Of a stretch of DNA of 64,000 nt, positions 43,115-53,660 are shown piece after piece (position 1 is the first letter of the stretch; each line of letters begins with the position of its first letter). A model generated the notes under the pieces. That model had not been told where the DNA came from. It saw only the letters and a program-made list of their open reading frames with translations, and ran no database searches. The translations under genes and the position numbers were made by a program. This DNA comes from Pseudomonas putida (lineage in GTDB: Bacteria > Pseudomonadota > Gammaproteobacteria > Pseudomonadales > Pseudomonadaceae). The stretch is from assembly GCF_005080685.1 (NCBI RefSeq), contig NZ_CP039371.1:1984001-2048000 (forward strand), written 5' to 3'.

Positions 43115-45722
43115 GCAGCTTGCGCCTGGTCGCCTACCGTCAGTATCGCCAACGGGGTGCCCGGCCGCTCACCGCTGGGGTGCTGAGCGCCGCGCTGGCC
43201 CTGGCCTGGGTGGTGCTGCGCCTGGACTCGCCGCAATGGCAGAGCGTCCTGCGCCATCGCGAGCAGTTCTACCCGCAACTGGCGGACAAGCGCCCGACCC
43301 TGGGCGACTTGCTGCGCGGGCCGATCCAGACCCTGTGGTTGCTGGTGGTGCGCCCGCCGCGGCGACACCGGGCGCCGATGTCGGCCGTGGCGCGGCCATG
43401 CGCACCTTGCGCCGCAGCGGCGCCTGGTCGCTGGCGCGGCTGGGTGAGGTGCGCGGTCGCATCGCCCGGAGCATGCGTGCGCTGCCCAAGCGTATCGGTC
43501 ACAGCGCCACCCTGGCACGCACCCAGCAGCGGCTCAAGGCCAGTGGCAGCACAGCACAACGGGTTTTCTACTGGGCGCTCGGCACCCTCGGCCTGGTGGT
43601 TGCGGTGTTGTGCATCACCTCGCCGTTCGATATCGCCGCGCAACTGGCTTTCGTCCTCACCCTGTGGTTGCTGGCGATGCTCATGCGCTACATGCCAGGA
43701 CGTTTCCCGACGCTGATGCTGATCATTCTGTCGATCACCATTTCCTGCCGCTACCTGTGGTGGCGCTACACCTCGACCCTGAACTGGACCAACAGCCTCG
43801 ACCTGGTGCTCGGCCTGACCCTGCTGCTGGCCGAGACCTATTCGTGGATCGTCCTGATTTTCAGCTTCATCCAGAGCATCTGGCCGCTGCGCCGACCGGT
43901 CGCGGCACTGCCCGAGGACGAGCGGCTGTGGCCGAGCGTGGACCTGGTGATCCCGACCTACAACGAAGACCTGTCGGTGATCCGCACCACGGTGATGGCC
44001 GCCAAAGGCATCGACTGGCCGTCCGACAAGCTCGGCATCTATCTGCTCGACGATGGCGCGCGCCCCAGCTTCAAGGCCTTCGCCGATGAGGTGGGTATCG
44101 GCTATATCGACCGCCAGGACAACCGCGGGGCCAAGGCCGGCAACCTCAACCACGCCTTGGGGCAACTGAGCGGCGAGCTGGTGGCGGTGTTCGACTGCGA
44201 CCACATTCCAGTGCGTGCTTTCTTGCAGATGACCGTCGGCTGGTTCCTCAAGGATCCGAAGATGGCGCTGGTGCAAACGCCGCATCACTTCTTCTCGCCC
44301 GACCCGTTCGAGCACAACCTGGGCTCGTTCCGCCGCAAGCCCAACGAGGGCGAGCTGTTCTATGGCCTGGTGCAGGATGGCAACGACCTGTGGAACGCGA
44401 CCTTCTTCTGTGGCTCGTGCGCGGTGCTGCGCCGCAGCGCACTGGACGAAATCGGCGGCTTCGCCACCCAGACCGTCACCGAGGATGCCCACACCGCGCT
44501 GCGCCTGCACCGCCATGGCTGGAACTCGGCCTATATTCGCATCCCGTTGGCGGCGGGGCTTGCCACCGACAGCCTGGCAGCCCACGTGCGCCAGCGCATT
44601 CGCTGGGCGCGCGGCATGGTGCAGATCTTCCGCCTCGACAACCCGCTGTTCGGCCGAGGCCTGAGCCTGTTCCAACGGATCTGCTACGCCAACGCCATGC
44701 TGCATTTCCTGTCCGGGCTGCCGCGTCTGATATTCCTCACCGCGCCGCTGGCCTTCCTGCTGATGCATGCCTACGTGATCTATGCCCCGGCCTTTCTGCT
44801 GTTGCTGTACGTGCTCCCGCACATGGTCCATGCCAGCATGGTCAACTCGCGGGTGCAGGGCCCGTACCGGCAGACCTTCTGGGGCGAGGTGTACGAGTCG
44901 GTGCTGGCCTGGTACATCGTGCGGCCGACCCTGGTGGCCTTGTTCGCGCCCAAGCGCGGCACGTTCAACGTCACCCTCAAGGGCGGCCAGACCGACAGCG
45001 ACCAGCTCGATTGGCAGGTGGCCAGGCCCTACCTGTGGCTGGCCGCGATCAACTTCGTCGGCCTGGGCTTCGCCGCGTGGCGCTTCGCCTATGGGCCGAG
45101 CAACGAGTACGGCACCGTGATGGTCAGCTCGTTGTGGGTGATCTACAACATGCTGCTGATCGGCGCGGCCCTGGCGGTTGCCGCCGAGGTGCACCAGGTG
45201 CGCCGCTATCACCGGGTACCGGCGAGGTTGCCGGCGGCCTTGCGCGTGGCTGACGGCCATCTCTACCCAGCGGTGCTGACCGACTACTCCGATGGTGGCG
45301 TTGGCCTGGAGCTTGCCGAAACGCGCGACCTGGCCGAAGGCACCGAGGTCATGCTGGTGCTCGAACGCGCCGATCGCGAATACGTCTTTCCCGGCCAGGT
45401 GGTGCGTGCCCGTGGGCGCAACCTGGGCATCAGCCTGGCGGTGCTGGATCAGCAGCAACGCATCGACTACGTGCAATGCACCTTCGCCCGCGCCGACAAC
45501 TGGCTGAACTGGACCGACGCCCACGTACCGGACCGCCCGTTGCGCAGTTTCTTCGACGTGTTGGCCTTGGGGTTCACAGGTTACTACCGCGTGCTGGAGT
45601 ACGCCCCTGCCTGGATTCGCCTGCCGTTGCGCCCTATGGCAGCGCTGGCGCGCTGGCTGGCGAGCTTCCTGCCACGGGCGCCGCATTCCATTTCACCTGA
45701 CTTACGGAAGAGCTCGACATGA
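43111..45722 (+). pseudogene. bcsA: bcsA, cellulose synthase catalytic subunit, frameshifted near codon 87
   Basis: BcsA polymerises UDP-glucose into beta-1,4-glucan while extruding it across the inner membrane. The frame starting at 43111 (ATGA overlap with bcsQ) matches the BcsA N-terminus up to IQTLWLLVVRPPRRH. All the rest is one frame back. The span (2612 nt) is one base short. Restoring a G in the ggg at 43370-43372 gives 870 residues, against 872 in E. coli. After the break the glycosyltransferase-2 core is intact: FDCDH, VTEDAHT, QRIRWARG (Q-x-x-R-W). A C-terminal PilZ domain binds c-di-GMP (RRYHR, then DYSDGGVG). Membrane helices flank the catalytic domain. As written only a truncated product from an internal start could be made; I suspect a homopolymer base-calling error. 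Confidence 0.88.
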
Positions 45723-48073
45723 TCGCTCCGCGCCTGCCATTGCTGGTTCTGGCCTTGCTGTTCAATGCGGCCATCGCTGCGCCCGCCGTGGCGCCACCGT
45801 CGGCCAAGACCTCGCCACCACAGGCGCCGCAAGCCGCTGCGGTTCCTCAGGCCGGCGAGGCTACCGAGGCCAGCGAGGCCGCGCCGCAGCCCGGCGTGCC
45901 GCACTGGGTGCGCAACCAGACCTTCGAGGCCCTGGGCCGCGGTTCGGACAGCCTGTTGATGGGCGTGCGCAACAGCGACCAGGTCGAGTTCGGCCTGCGC
46001 CGCGACCGCCTGGCCTCGGCCGTGGAGCTGGATCTGCGCTTCACCCCGTCGCCTGCGCTGGTGCCGCGCCTGTCGCACCTGCGGGTGTACCTCAACGACG
46101 CGATGATGGGCGTGGTGCCGATCACCGAAGACGACATCGGCGTACAGCGCGACCACAAGATCAAGCTCGACCCCAAGCTGGTGCAGGACTTCAACCGGGT
46201 CCGCGTGGAGTTCGTCGGCCACTACACCGACATCTGCGAAGACCCCGCGCACAGTTCGCTGTGGCTTAACCTCAGCCGCGAGAGCCGGATCATCGTCGAT
46301 GAGCAGGCCCTGGTCACCGACAACGACCTGGCCTACTTCCCGCTGCCGTATTTCGATGCCCGCGACACCGGCAAGGTGCAAATCCCCATGGTCTTCGCCG
46401 CAAGCCCCAGCCTTGGCGAGCAGAAGGCCGCTGCGATCATCGCCTCCTACTTCGGCAGCCTGGCCAAATGGCGCATGGCGACCTTCCCGGTGCTGTTCGA
46501 CACCTTGCCGGCGGCCAGCGGCGAGCAACCGCTGCCCAGCATCGTTTTCGCCACCAACGATCATCGACCGGCATTTCTCGCCGACAAGGCGCGTTTCCCG
46601 GATGTGGCCGGGCCGGTGATCCAGCAGATCAGCCACCCCGACAACCGCTACGCCAAGGTATTGCTGGTGCTTGGGCGCAACGAGGAAGACCTGGTCAAGG
46701 CCGCCTCGGCGCTGGCGGTGGGCACCGACCTGTTCCGCGGGTCGCAGGTGGCGGTGGACCAGGTCGAGGCGCTCAAGCCCCGCGAGCCCTATGACGCGCC
46801 CAACTGGGTGCCCACCGACCGCCCGGTGCGCCTGGCAGAACTGCTCGACTACCCGGGGCAGTTGCAGGTCAGCGGCTTGCGTCCCGCGCCCATCGAGTTG
46901 TCGATCAACCTGCCGCCGGACCTGTTCGTCTGGCGGAACCAGGGCGTGCCGCTGCGTACGCTGTATCGCTACACACCGCCCGTGGTCACCGACGAGTCGC
47001 GCCTGACCATCAGCCTCAACGACCAGTTCATCGGCAGCATCCCGCTGCCCGGCTCCGATGGGTTCGGCAGTGCCTTGCAGACCCTGCGCGCCAACCTCTT
47101 GCCCGGCGATGCCTCGACCCTGGAAGACAAGACCCTGGTGCCGGCGTTGAAGGTCGGCGACCGCAACCGCCTGCGTTACGACTTCAGCTTCGCCAGCCGT
47201 ATCGGCAATGCGCAGAACGGCCAGTGCCAGACCTACCTGCCGGCCGACGTGCGCGCCGCCATCGATGAGAACTCCACCATCGACCTGTCGGGCTACTACC
47301 ACTACATCGCCATGCCCGACCTGGCCGCATTCGCCCGCAGTGCCTTCCCCTACAGCCGCCTGGCCGATCTGTCGCAGACTCTGCTGCTGGTGCCTTCCAA
47401 ACCCACCCCGATGCAGGTCGGCACGTTGCTCGACCTGGTCGGCGGCATGGCCTCTCGGATCGGCTATCCGGCGCTGGGCCTGACCTTGTCGGATGACTGG
47501 GCCAGTGCCACCACGGCCGATGCCGACCTGCTGCTGCTCGGGCCACTGCCCGAGGAGCTGCGTGATGGCCGCCAACTGAACCTGCTGCTCAGCCGCTCCA
47601 GCGACTGGCTGCGTCAGGCCCGCTCGCCCTGGTCGACCAACGTGCCGAGTTCGCAGCGCCTGCGCGAAGGAGGGCGAAGCGAGCCGGTGAGCCAGGTGAA
47701 TGTCACGGCACGTGCCCCGATTGCCGCGATCACCGGGCTGCAGTCGCCGTTCCATGGCCAGCGCAGCATCGTCGCGCTGCTGGCCAGCGATGACGGTGAC
47801 TACCAGCTGCTGCGCGATACCCTGACCGATCCGGGACGGCTGAACGACTACGTGTTCGGATCGGTGAGCCTGATTCGCAGCAGCGGGGTCGCCAGCCATT
47901 ACGTGGGCGATACCTACTATGTCGGCCACCTGCCGTGGTGGATGCTGTTGTGGTTCCACCTTTCCCATCACCCGGTATTGCTTGCACTCGGTGCGGTGCT
48001 GAGCATGTTGTTGCTGGGGATCGTGATCTGGCGCTTGCTGGCCTGGGTGGCGCGCCGGCGCCTGCAGGGTTGA
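45719..48073 (+). CDS. bcsB: Cellulose synthase periplasmic subunit BcsB
   Basis: A 784-residue protein with a signal peptide (LLVLALLFNAAIAAPA) and a Pro/Ala-rich linker. A large periplasmic region follows with two carbohydrate-binding and two flavodoxin-like repeats. One C-terminal membrane helix (HPVLLALGAVLSMLLLGIVI) anchors it to BcsA. It guides the glucan through the periplasm and is required for BcsA activity. The start overlaps the bcsA stop by four bases, and bcsZ follows after one base. Confidence 0.94.
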   Translation: MIAPRLPLLVLALLFNAAIAAPAVAPPSAKTSPPQAPQAAAVPQAGEATEASEAAPQPGVPHWVRNQTFEALGRGSDSLLMGVRNSDQVEFGLRRDRLASAVELDLRFTPSPALVPRLSHLRVYLNDAMMGVVPITEDDIGVQRDHKIKLDPKLVQDFNRVRVEFVGHYTDICEDPAHSSLWLNLSRESRIIVDEQALVTDNDLAYFPLPYFDARDTGKVQIPMVFAASPSLGEQKAAAIIASYFGSLAKWRMATFPVLFDTLPAASGEQPLPSIVFATNDHRPAFLADKARFPDVAGPVIQQISHPDNRYAKVLLVLGRNEEDLVKAASALAVGTDLFRGSQVAVDQVEALKPREPYDAPNWVPTDRPVRLAELLDYPGQLQVSGLRPAPIELSINLPPDLFVWRNQGVPLRTLYRYTPPVVTDESRLTISLNDQFIGSIPLPGSDGFGSALQTLRANLLPGDASTLEDKTLVPALKVGDRNRLRYDFSFASRIGNAQNGQCQTYLPADVRAAIDENSTIDLSGYYHYIAMPDLAAFARSAFPYSRLADLSQTLLLVPSKPTPMQVGTLLDLVGGMASRIGYPALGLTLSDDWASATTADADLLLLGPLPEELRDGRQLNLLLSRSSDWLRQARSPWSTNVPSSQRLREGGRSEPVSQVNVTARAPIAAITGLQSPFHGQRSIVALLASDDGDYQLLRDTLTDPGRLNDYVFGSVSLIRSSGVASHYVGDTYYVGHLPWWMLLWFHLSHHPVLLALGAVLSMLLLGIVIWRLLAWVARRRLQG

Positions 48074-48074
48074 C

Positions 48075-49163
48075 ATGCGCAGGCTCGGGCTGGTGCTCGT
48101 GTTGTACCTGCTGGCGCCGATGGCGTCGGCGACCTGCTGGCCGCAGTGGGAGACCTTCAAGACGGCACTGGTCAAACCCGATGGCCGGGTGATGGACCCG
48201 GCCCAGGGCATCAGTACCTCCGAAGGCCAGGCCTATGGCATGTTCTTCGCTTTGGTGGGCAACGATCGCGCCTACTTCCAGCACATCCTCGGCTGGGCCG
48301 AGAACAACCTTGCCGGGGGCGACCTGCGCAAACGCCTGCCCGCCTGGAAATGGGGCCAGGATGCCCAAGGGCGTTGGGGGGTGCTGGATGGCAACAACGC
48401 CAGCGATGCCGACCTGTGGATGGCCTATGCGCTGCTCGAAGCCTCGCGTCTGTGGGCGGTCAGCGAGTACCGCGTGCTGGGCGAGCAGATTCTTTGGCGC
48501 GTGGCTGCGCAGACCCTGCGCCCGCTACCTGGCCTGGGCCTGATGCTGCTGCCGGGCGACCAGGGTTTCGTCACGGCCAAGGGCACCCGCCTGAACACCA
48601 GCTACCTGCCGCCGCAGCTGCTGGACCGCTTCGCCCAGGTGGCGCCGGTCTGGGCCGACCTGGCGCGTAACAGCCGCACCTTGCTGCTGCGCAGTGCGCC
48701 GAAAGGATTGGCGCCGGACTGGCTGTTGTGGGGCAACGACGGCAAGCCGGCCAACGATCCGGACAATGGCACCCGTGGCAGCTATGACGCCATCCGTGTG
48801 TACCTCTGGCTGGGCATGCTCGGTGCGGGCGCGGCCCAGCGTGATGAACTGTTGCAACGCTATCGGCCGATGGTCGCGATGACCCTGGCCGAGGGCGTTC
48901 CCCCCGAGAAAGTCGACATCGTCGAGGGCACCGGTAAGGGCAAGGGGCCGGTGGGATTTTCCGCGGCGATGTTGCCGATGCTGGTGGCGCTCGATGAGCA
49001 GGCTGGTCTGCAGGCGCAGCGCCAACGGCTGCAACAGCACCCGCCCACCGGTTACTACGGCGGCATGCTGGCGCTGTTCGGCCAGGGCTGGGACCAGGCG
49101 CGCTACCGCTTCGATGACAAGGGACGACTGATGATTCGCTGGGATGCACAATGCGCAGACTGA
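48075..49163 (+). CDS. bcsZ: Periplasmic endo-1,4-beta-glucanase BcsZ (GH8)
   Basis: A 362-residue glycoside hydrolase family 8 enzyme with a signal peptide (LVLVLYLLAPMASA). The catalytic acid Glu lies in ISTSEGQAYGM and the Asp base in NNASDADLWMAYAL, the standard GH8 pair. BcsZ trims cellulose in the periplasm during export. The length agrees with E. coli BcsZ (368). Its end overlaps the bcsC start by 13 bases. Confidence 0.95.
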   Translation: MRRLGLVLVLYLLAPMASATCWPQWETFKTALVKPDGRVMDPAQGISTSEGQAYGMFFALVGNDRAYFQHILGWAENNLAGGDLRKRLPAWKWGQDAQGRWGVLDGNNASDADLWMAYALLEASRLWAVSEYRVLGEQILWRVAAQTLRPLPGLGLMLLPGDQGFVTAKGTRLNTSYLPPQLLDRFAQVAPVWADLARNSRTLLLRSAPKGLAPDWLLWGNDGKPANDPDNGTRGSYDAIRVYLWLGMLGAGAAQRDELLQRYRPMVAMTLAEGVPPEKVDIVEGTGKGKGPVGFSAAMLPMLVALDEQAGLQAQRQRLQQHPPTGYYGGMLALFGQGWDQARYRFDDKGRLMIRWDAQCAD

Positions 49164-52100
49164 TCACGCTGGTGTTGCTGGGCTCGCTACCGGCTGCGTT
49201 GCTGGCGGCGCCGGCCGACCGGGACGAGCAGCGTGCCTGGCTGTTGCAGCAGATCCGCCTGGGCGAGGCCACGCACCGCGAGTCGCTGGTGGAAGACTCC
49301 CTGGCCCGCCTGCGTCTGCTCGAACCGGACAACCTCGATGCGATTACCGCGGCCATCCGCCAGGCGCTGCGCACCCAGGAGGTCGACCGGGCGCGCCAGC
49401 TGTATGGCGACCTGCAACGCATCGCCCCTGGCAGCCCGCAAGACAAACAAATGGCGCGCCTGCTGGAGATGTACAGCGGCGACGGCGAGCAGGCCTTGCA
49501 ACAGGTGCGCCTGCTGGCCACTGCAGGGCGTTTCGAGGAGGCGCTGGCGCAGTATGAAGCCGCGTTCGGCAAGGGCGAGCCGCCTTCGCTGGAACTGGCC
49601 TTGGAATACTGGCGCATTCGCAGCCGCCTGCCGGAGCAATTGCCGGTCACCATCGATCACTTGCGCCAGCTTGACCAGCAATACCCGGGCAGCCCCGAGT
49701 TGCAGCAGTTTCTGGTCGAGCAGCTGTTTCGCGCCAAGCGCAACGACGAGGCCCTCGCGGTGCTGGCGCGCATGGCCGAGCAAAGCCAGTCGCGGCAGGT
49801 GGCCGCCGACCTCGAATTCGGCTACCTGAGCAAGCAACCGACCAGCGACGCCAGCGTGCGCGCCTGGCAGGCCTACCTGGAGCGCTACCCCGGCGCCAGC
49901 CACACCGCCCAGGTCGAGGAGCTGCTGGCCGGCCAGCGCAAGCTGACCGGCGACCCGGCCTGGCGGGCCGGGCAGGAGGGCATCCAGCTGCTGGTGGCCC
50001 GGCGCACCCCAGCGGTGGCCGAGCGCAAGCTGCGCCAGGCACTGGCGGCCTACCCGCAGGATGCCACGCTCAAGGGCTACCTGGGCCTGGCCCTGGCCCG
50101 CCAGGGGCGCAGGCAGGAGGCGGTGCAGTGGCTCAAGCAGGCGGTGGCCGAAGAGCAGGACACCTACATCCTCAGCAAATGGCATGACCTGCTGGCCTCC
50201 ACCGAGTACTGGCTGGTGATGCAACGCGGCAAGCAGGCGCTGGATGCAGGTAACTACAACGGCGCCGAACAGGCCTATCGCCAGGCCATGCAGCAAGACC
50301 CCAAGGAGCCCCAGGCCGTTGTCGGCCTGGGCAATGTGGCCCTGGCCCGTGGTCAGCGCAGCCAGGCTGAAGGGTACTACCAGCAGGCGCTGCGCATGGA
50401 CCCGGGCAACGACAGTGCTACCTGGGGCCTGGCCAAGCTCTATCAGGGACAGTCGGCCAAGCGCTATGAACAGTTTCTGGCGACCTTGTCGCCCAAGCAA
50501 CGCCAGGCTTTCGCCCGCTCGCAGAGGCAGGGCGGCGGTGGCGGTACGGCCAGCGATGGGCAGGTCGAGCGCCTGCGCGAGCAGGCTCGGCAGGCGCTGG
50601 AGCGCCAGGACTGGGCAGCGGCGACGCCGTTGCTGCGCGAGGCCCGGCAACGTGCGCCAGACGATCCCTGGCTGGCCGCCGACCTGGCCCGTGCGCTGCG
50701 CGAGCAGGGCCAGCAGGCCCAGGCCGATGCGGTGTTCGACGAGCTGCTGGCACGCCAGCCCGACAATGCCCAGGCGCGCTTCGCCCATGGCTTGCACCTG
50801 GAAGCCACTGGCCGCTATCAGGCTGGCCTGGACAGCCTGCAGCGCGTGCCGACCAGCACGTGGAACGACGGCATGCGTCAGTTGCAGCAACGCCTGCAGC
50901 GCCAGGCCAGTCTGGAACGAGCCCGCGCACTGTTCGCCCAGGGCGATGTGCAGGGCGCCGAAGCCCTGCTCGAGCAACGTATCGCCGCCAGCAACGATCC
51001 GAAGCAGAAGCTCGACGATCTGCGTCAACTTGCCGGTTGGGCCAGACAACGTCAGGCATTGGACGCTGCCGATGGCTATTACGCACGCATTTTGACCCTA
51101 CAGCCGGGCGATGGCGATGCCCGGCTGGGCCGCATCGAGGCGCAGATCGCTCGGGGTGACATCGACGCTGCACGCCAGGCCCTGCGCAGCGCCCCGCCTC
51201 GGTTCGAGTCTGCCAGCTACGACGCCCGTCGGCGCTTGGCCAACGCCTGGGCAGCGGTGGGCGAGAAGGACAAGGCAGCCAGCCTGCTCGCGGACCTGGC
51301 CAAGGAGCGCACGGAGCCGGACGCCTTGCTCTACCGCGACCTGGCGCAGATGCAGCCACGCAGCAATGCCGAGCAGGCGCTGGACTACTACGCGTTGGGC
51401 ATGCGCGATGCTGGCCTGCTGACCGCCGAGCAGGCCAGCCCGCGTGACGACATCGCCCTGACCCGGGCCAGCCGGGCCAAGGATGACGACGACTGGCTCA
51501 AGCGCAGCCTGCGCAGTGACGTCGACCGCCTGTACCAGTGGAAGAGCCCCACGGTGACCATCCACCAGGACTACGGCTGGCGCGACAACGACGGCTCGTC
51601 GGGCATTTCCGACCTGACCACCTGGACCACCATGATGCATGCCGAGATGCCGGTGGCCGAGGGCCGTGGCTTTGCCCGGGTGGAGCGGGTATCGCTGCGT
51701 ACCTCGAGCTTCGACACCGATGCCGACGGCCTGCACCGCGAGGCCTACGGTAGTTGTTCGTTGCGCGGCAACACCACGTCGGGACCGGTGCCGACCGGCT
51801 GCCCCGGCGGCTCGGAAAGCGCCGATGGCACCACCCTGGCGGTGGGCTGGCAGACCGATCGGTTCAGCGCCGACATCGGCACTTCGCCGTTGGGCTTCGA
51901 GGAGCAGAATATCCTCGGGGGTATCAGCTACAGCGGCAAGCATCTAGGCACCGGCTGGACGGTGACCGCTTCGCGGCGGCCGATGAACAACTCGCTGCTG
52001 TCCTATGCGGGGCCAAGGACCCGCGCACGGGCATCAGCTGGGGTGGGGTCACGGCTACCGGCGTGACCTTGAACCTGAGCCGCGACCAGGGCGGCGACGA

Positions 52101-52719
52101 TGGCATCTGGGCCAGCCTGGGCTACCACTTGCTGCGCGGCGAGAACGTCGAGGACAACAGCCGCTTCCGTGCGATGGGCGGCTATTACTACCGGCTGATC
52201 CAGCGCGTCGACGAGGAGCTGCGGGTGGGCGCCAGCGCGATGTACTGGACCTACGATCGCAACCTGGGCGGCTATACCTTGGGCCAGGGTGGCTACTACA
52301 GCCCGCAGCGGTACATGTCGGTGGGCTTGCCGGTCAGCTATGCGTGGCGCAATGCCGACTGGTCGGTGTACCTGGAAGGGTCGTTGAGTTATTCCTGGGC
52401 ACGCAACGACGCCGAGCGGGCCTTCCCGCTGGACTCGGTGAACGACGACATTCTCGCCCAGTACCCGTCGCTGGTGTCGAGCAACATCGGCGTGATGCGT
52501 GGTGGCGACAACAACAGCGGCGCAGGGTACATGGCACAGGCGTTCGTCGAGCGGCGCCTGGATGACCACTGGGTACTGGGCGCGGGCTTCACGGCCCAGC
52601 GTAGCGAGGACTATGCGCCCAATCGGGTGCTGATGTATCTGCGGTACAGCTTCGATGTGTGGCAGGGGAACTTGCCGTTGCCGGTCAATCCGCTCAAGCC
52701 GTATGCGGATTTTCGGTGA
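49151..52719 (+). pseudogene. bcsC: bcsC, outer-membrane cellulose export porin with TPR domain, frameshifted near 52010
   Basis: BcsC has a signal peptide (LITLVLLGSLPAALLA), then about 750 residues of tetratricopeptide repeats (for example ALDAGNYNGAEQAYRQAM) spanning the periplasm. A C-terminal beta-barrel passes the polymer through the outer membrane. The first frame ends in junk after LLSYAG. The proper continuation (AKDPRTGISWGGVTATG to YADFR) is one frame back. Restoring one G in the gggg at 52009-52012 gives 1189 residues, close to E. coli BcsC (1157). As written the last ~235 residues, most of the barrel, are lost. This is the third one-base loss in the window and looks like a homopolymer error. 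Confidence 0.88.
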
Positions 52720-52789
52720 GGGTTGGGTGAGGGTTGGGTGAGGTTGGTGGGGGTGGCGAGCAATTGTAGGGGTGCTGGGTGGGTTCGGC

Positions 52790-53125
52790 GCGAGAGTTGC
52801 TGTGCCGCCGGGTGGGTTCGGCACGAGATTTGTCGCGCCGCATAGATCGAGCGCCGCCCGCGCGGCGCATCGCGGCGCAAGGCCGCTCCTACATTTGTTG
52901 CAACGTGCCTATGTCAGTTAGGCCATAGTTGTTCGCCTTTGGCGGCACCACGGAGCAACGTGGTGCGCCCCGCGCCAACACAAATATCGCGGCGGGCCAA
53001 CAAGGCTGACAACTATGGCCTACCCGACATGATTGGCCCGAAACAAATGTAGGAGCGGCCTTGCGCCGCGATGCGCCGCGCGGGCGGCGCTCGATGTATG
53101 CGGCACCACACCTCTCCAGTGCACA
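52790..53125. repeat. Composite palindromic element, copy 3
   Basis: This is part of the 940-bp gene-free gap between bcsC and fdsG. The arms (core gatcgagcgccgcccgcgcg, REP-like segment cggcgcaaggccgctcctac) and the asymmetric middle (caaatatcgcggcgggcc, gacatgattggcccgaaac) are in the same orientation as copy 1. The outer left arm carries an extra ~35-bp near-duplicate (ccgggtgggttcgg). Between bcsC and the element there is only a short G/T-rich direct repeat (gggttgggtga, twice, 52720-52745). Confidence 0.75.
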
Positions 53126-53137
53126 CCCAGCCACACT

Positions 53138-53257
53138 CACTACAACCTGAAACCCAAACCGCTGCAGCAACCGCATCCGGAGATCTTCCAGGGCGGCAGC
53201 TCGCGTGCCGCGCGCGACATGGCGGCTCGGGTGTCGGACTGGTACTTCACCAACGGC
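53138..53257 (+). pseudogene. Remnant of an SfnG-type (dimethylsulfone) FMNH2-dependent monooxygenase
   Basis: About 39 codons in one frame read YNLKPKPLQQPHPEIFQGG and then SSRAARDMAARVSDWYFTN. This is the conserved C-terminal-half segment of SfnG/alkanesulfonate-type luciferase-family monooxygenases (PHPEIFQGGxS, DWYFTN). The similarity stops on both sides, with no start codon and no continuation, so it is a deleted gene relic. It begins about 13 bases after the end of composite element copy 3 and ends about 40 bases before a REP pair. Family assignment is from memory of the motif, not a search. Confidence 0.75.
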
Positions 53258-53296
53258 TGTGCAGGCGGTGGCCTGATGCAACATGAGGCCGCTTTG

Positions 53297-53379
53297 CGGC
53301 CCATCGCGACACAAGGCCGCTCCCACTTCGATCGGCGTACGCAGGCCTATGTAGGAGCGGCCTTGTGCCGCGATCGGCT
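53297..53379. repeat. Inverted REP-like pair upstream of the fds operon
   Basis: The arm gcccatcgcgacacaaggcc with gctcccac (53298-53326) mirrors tgtaggagcggccttgtgcc with gcgatcggc (53350-53378). The remaining 280 bases up to fdsG show no further gene and no promoter I can support. Confidence 0.8.
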
Positions 53380-53660
53380 GCGCAGCAGCCCCGGCATTCT
53401 TGAGTGAACAGCATGAGTCCACACCCTGCGAAATCCCAGGTCGGTTTCAGGATGCGCCTGGTCGTTCGCGTACAACCTTTCGGCCGTACAAGTGCCATGC
53501 TTGTCAGATGCCCTGGACCCAGTGCGCGCAGACGCATGGCCAGGTGCAAGGAGGCCGCCAGCACGTATCCGTGACGTGACCCGCGCGCCGCAGCAGAACA
53601 CGCTGGACACCTGCCCCTCACAACAATTCAGGCAGGGTCCGTGATGCCGAGGTCCGCTGT

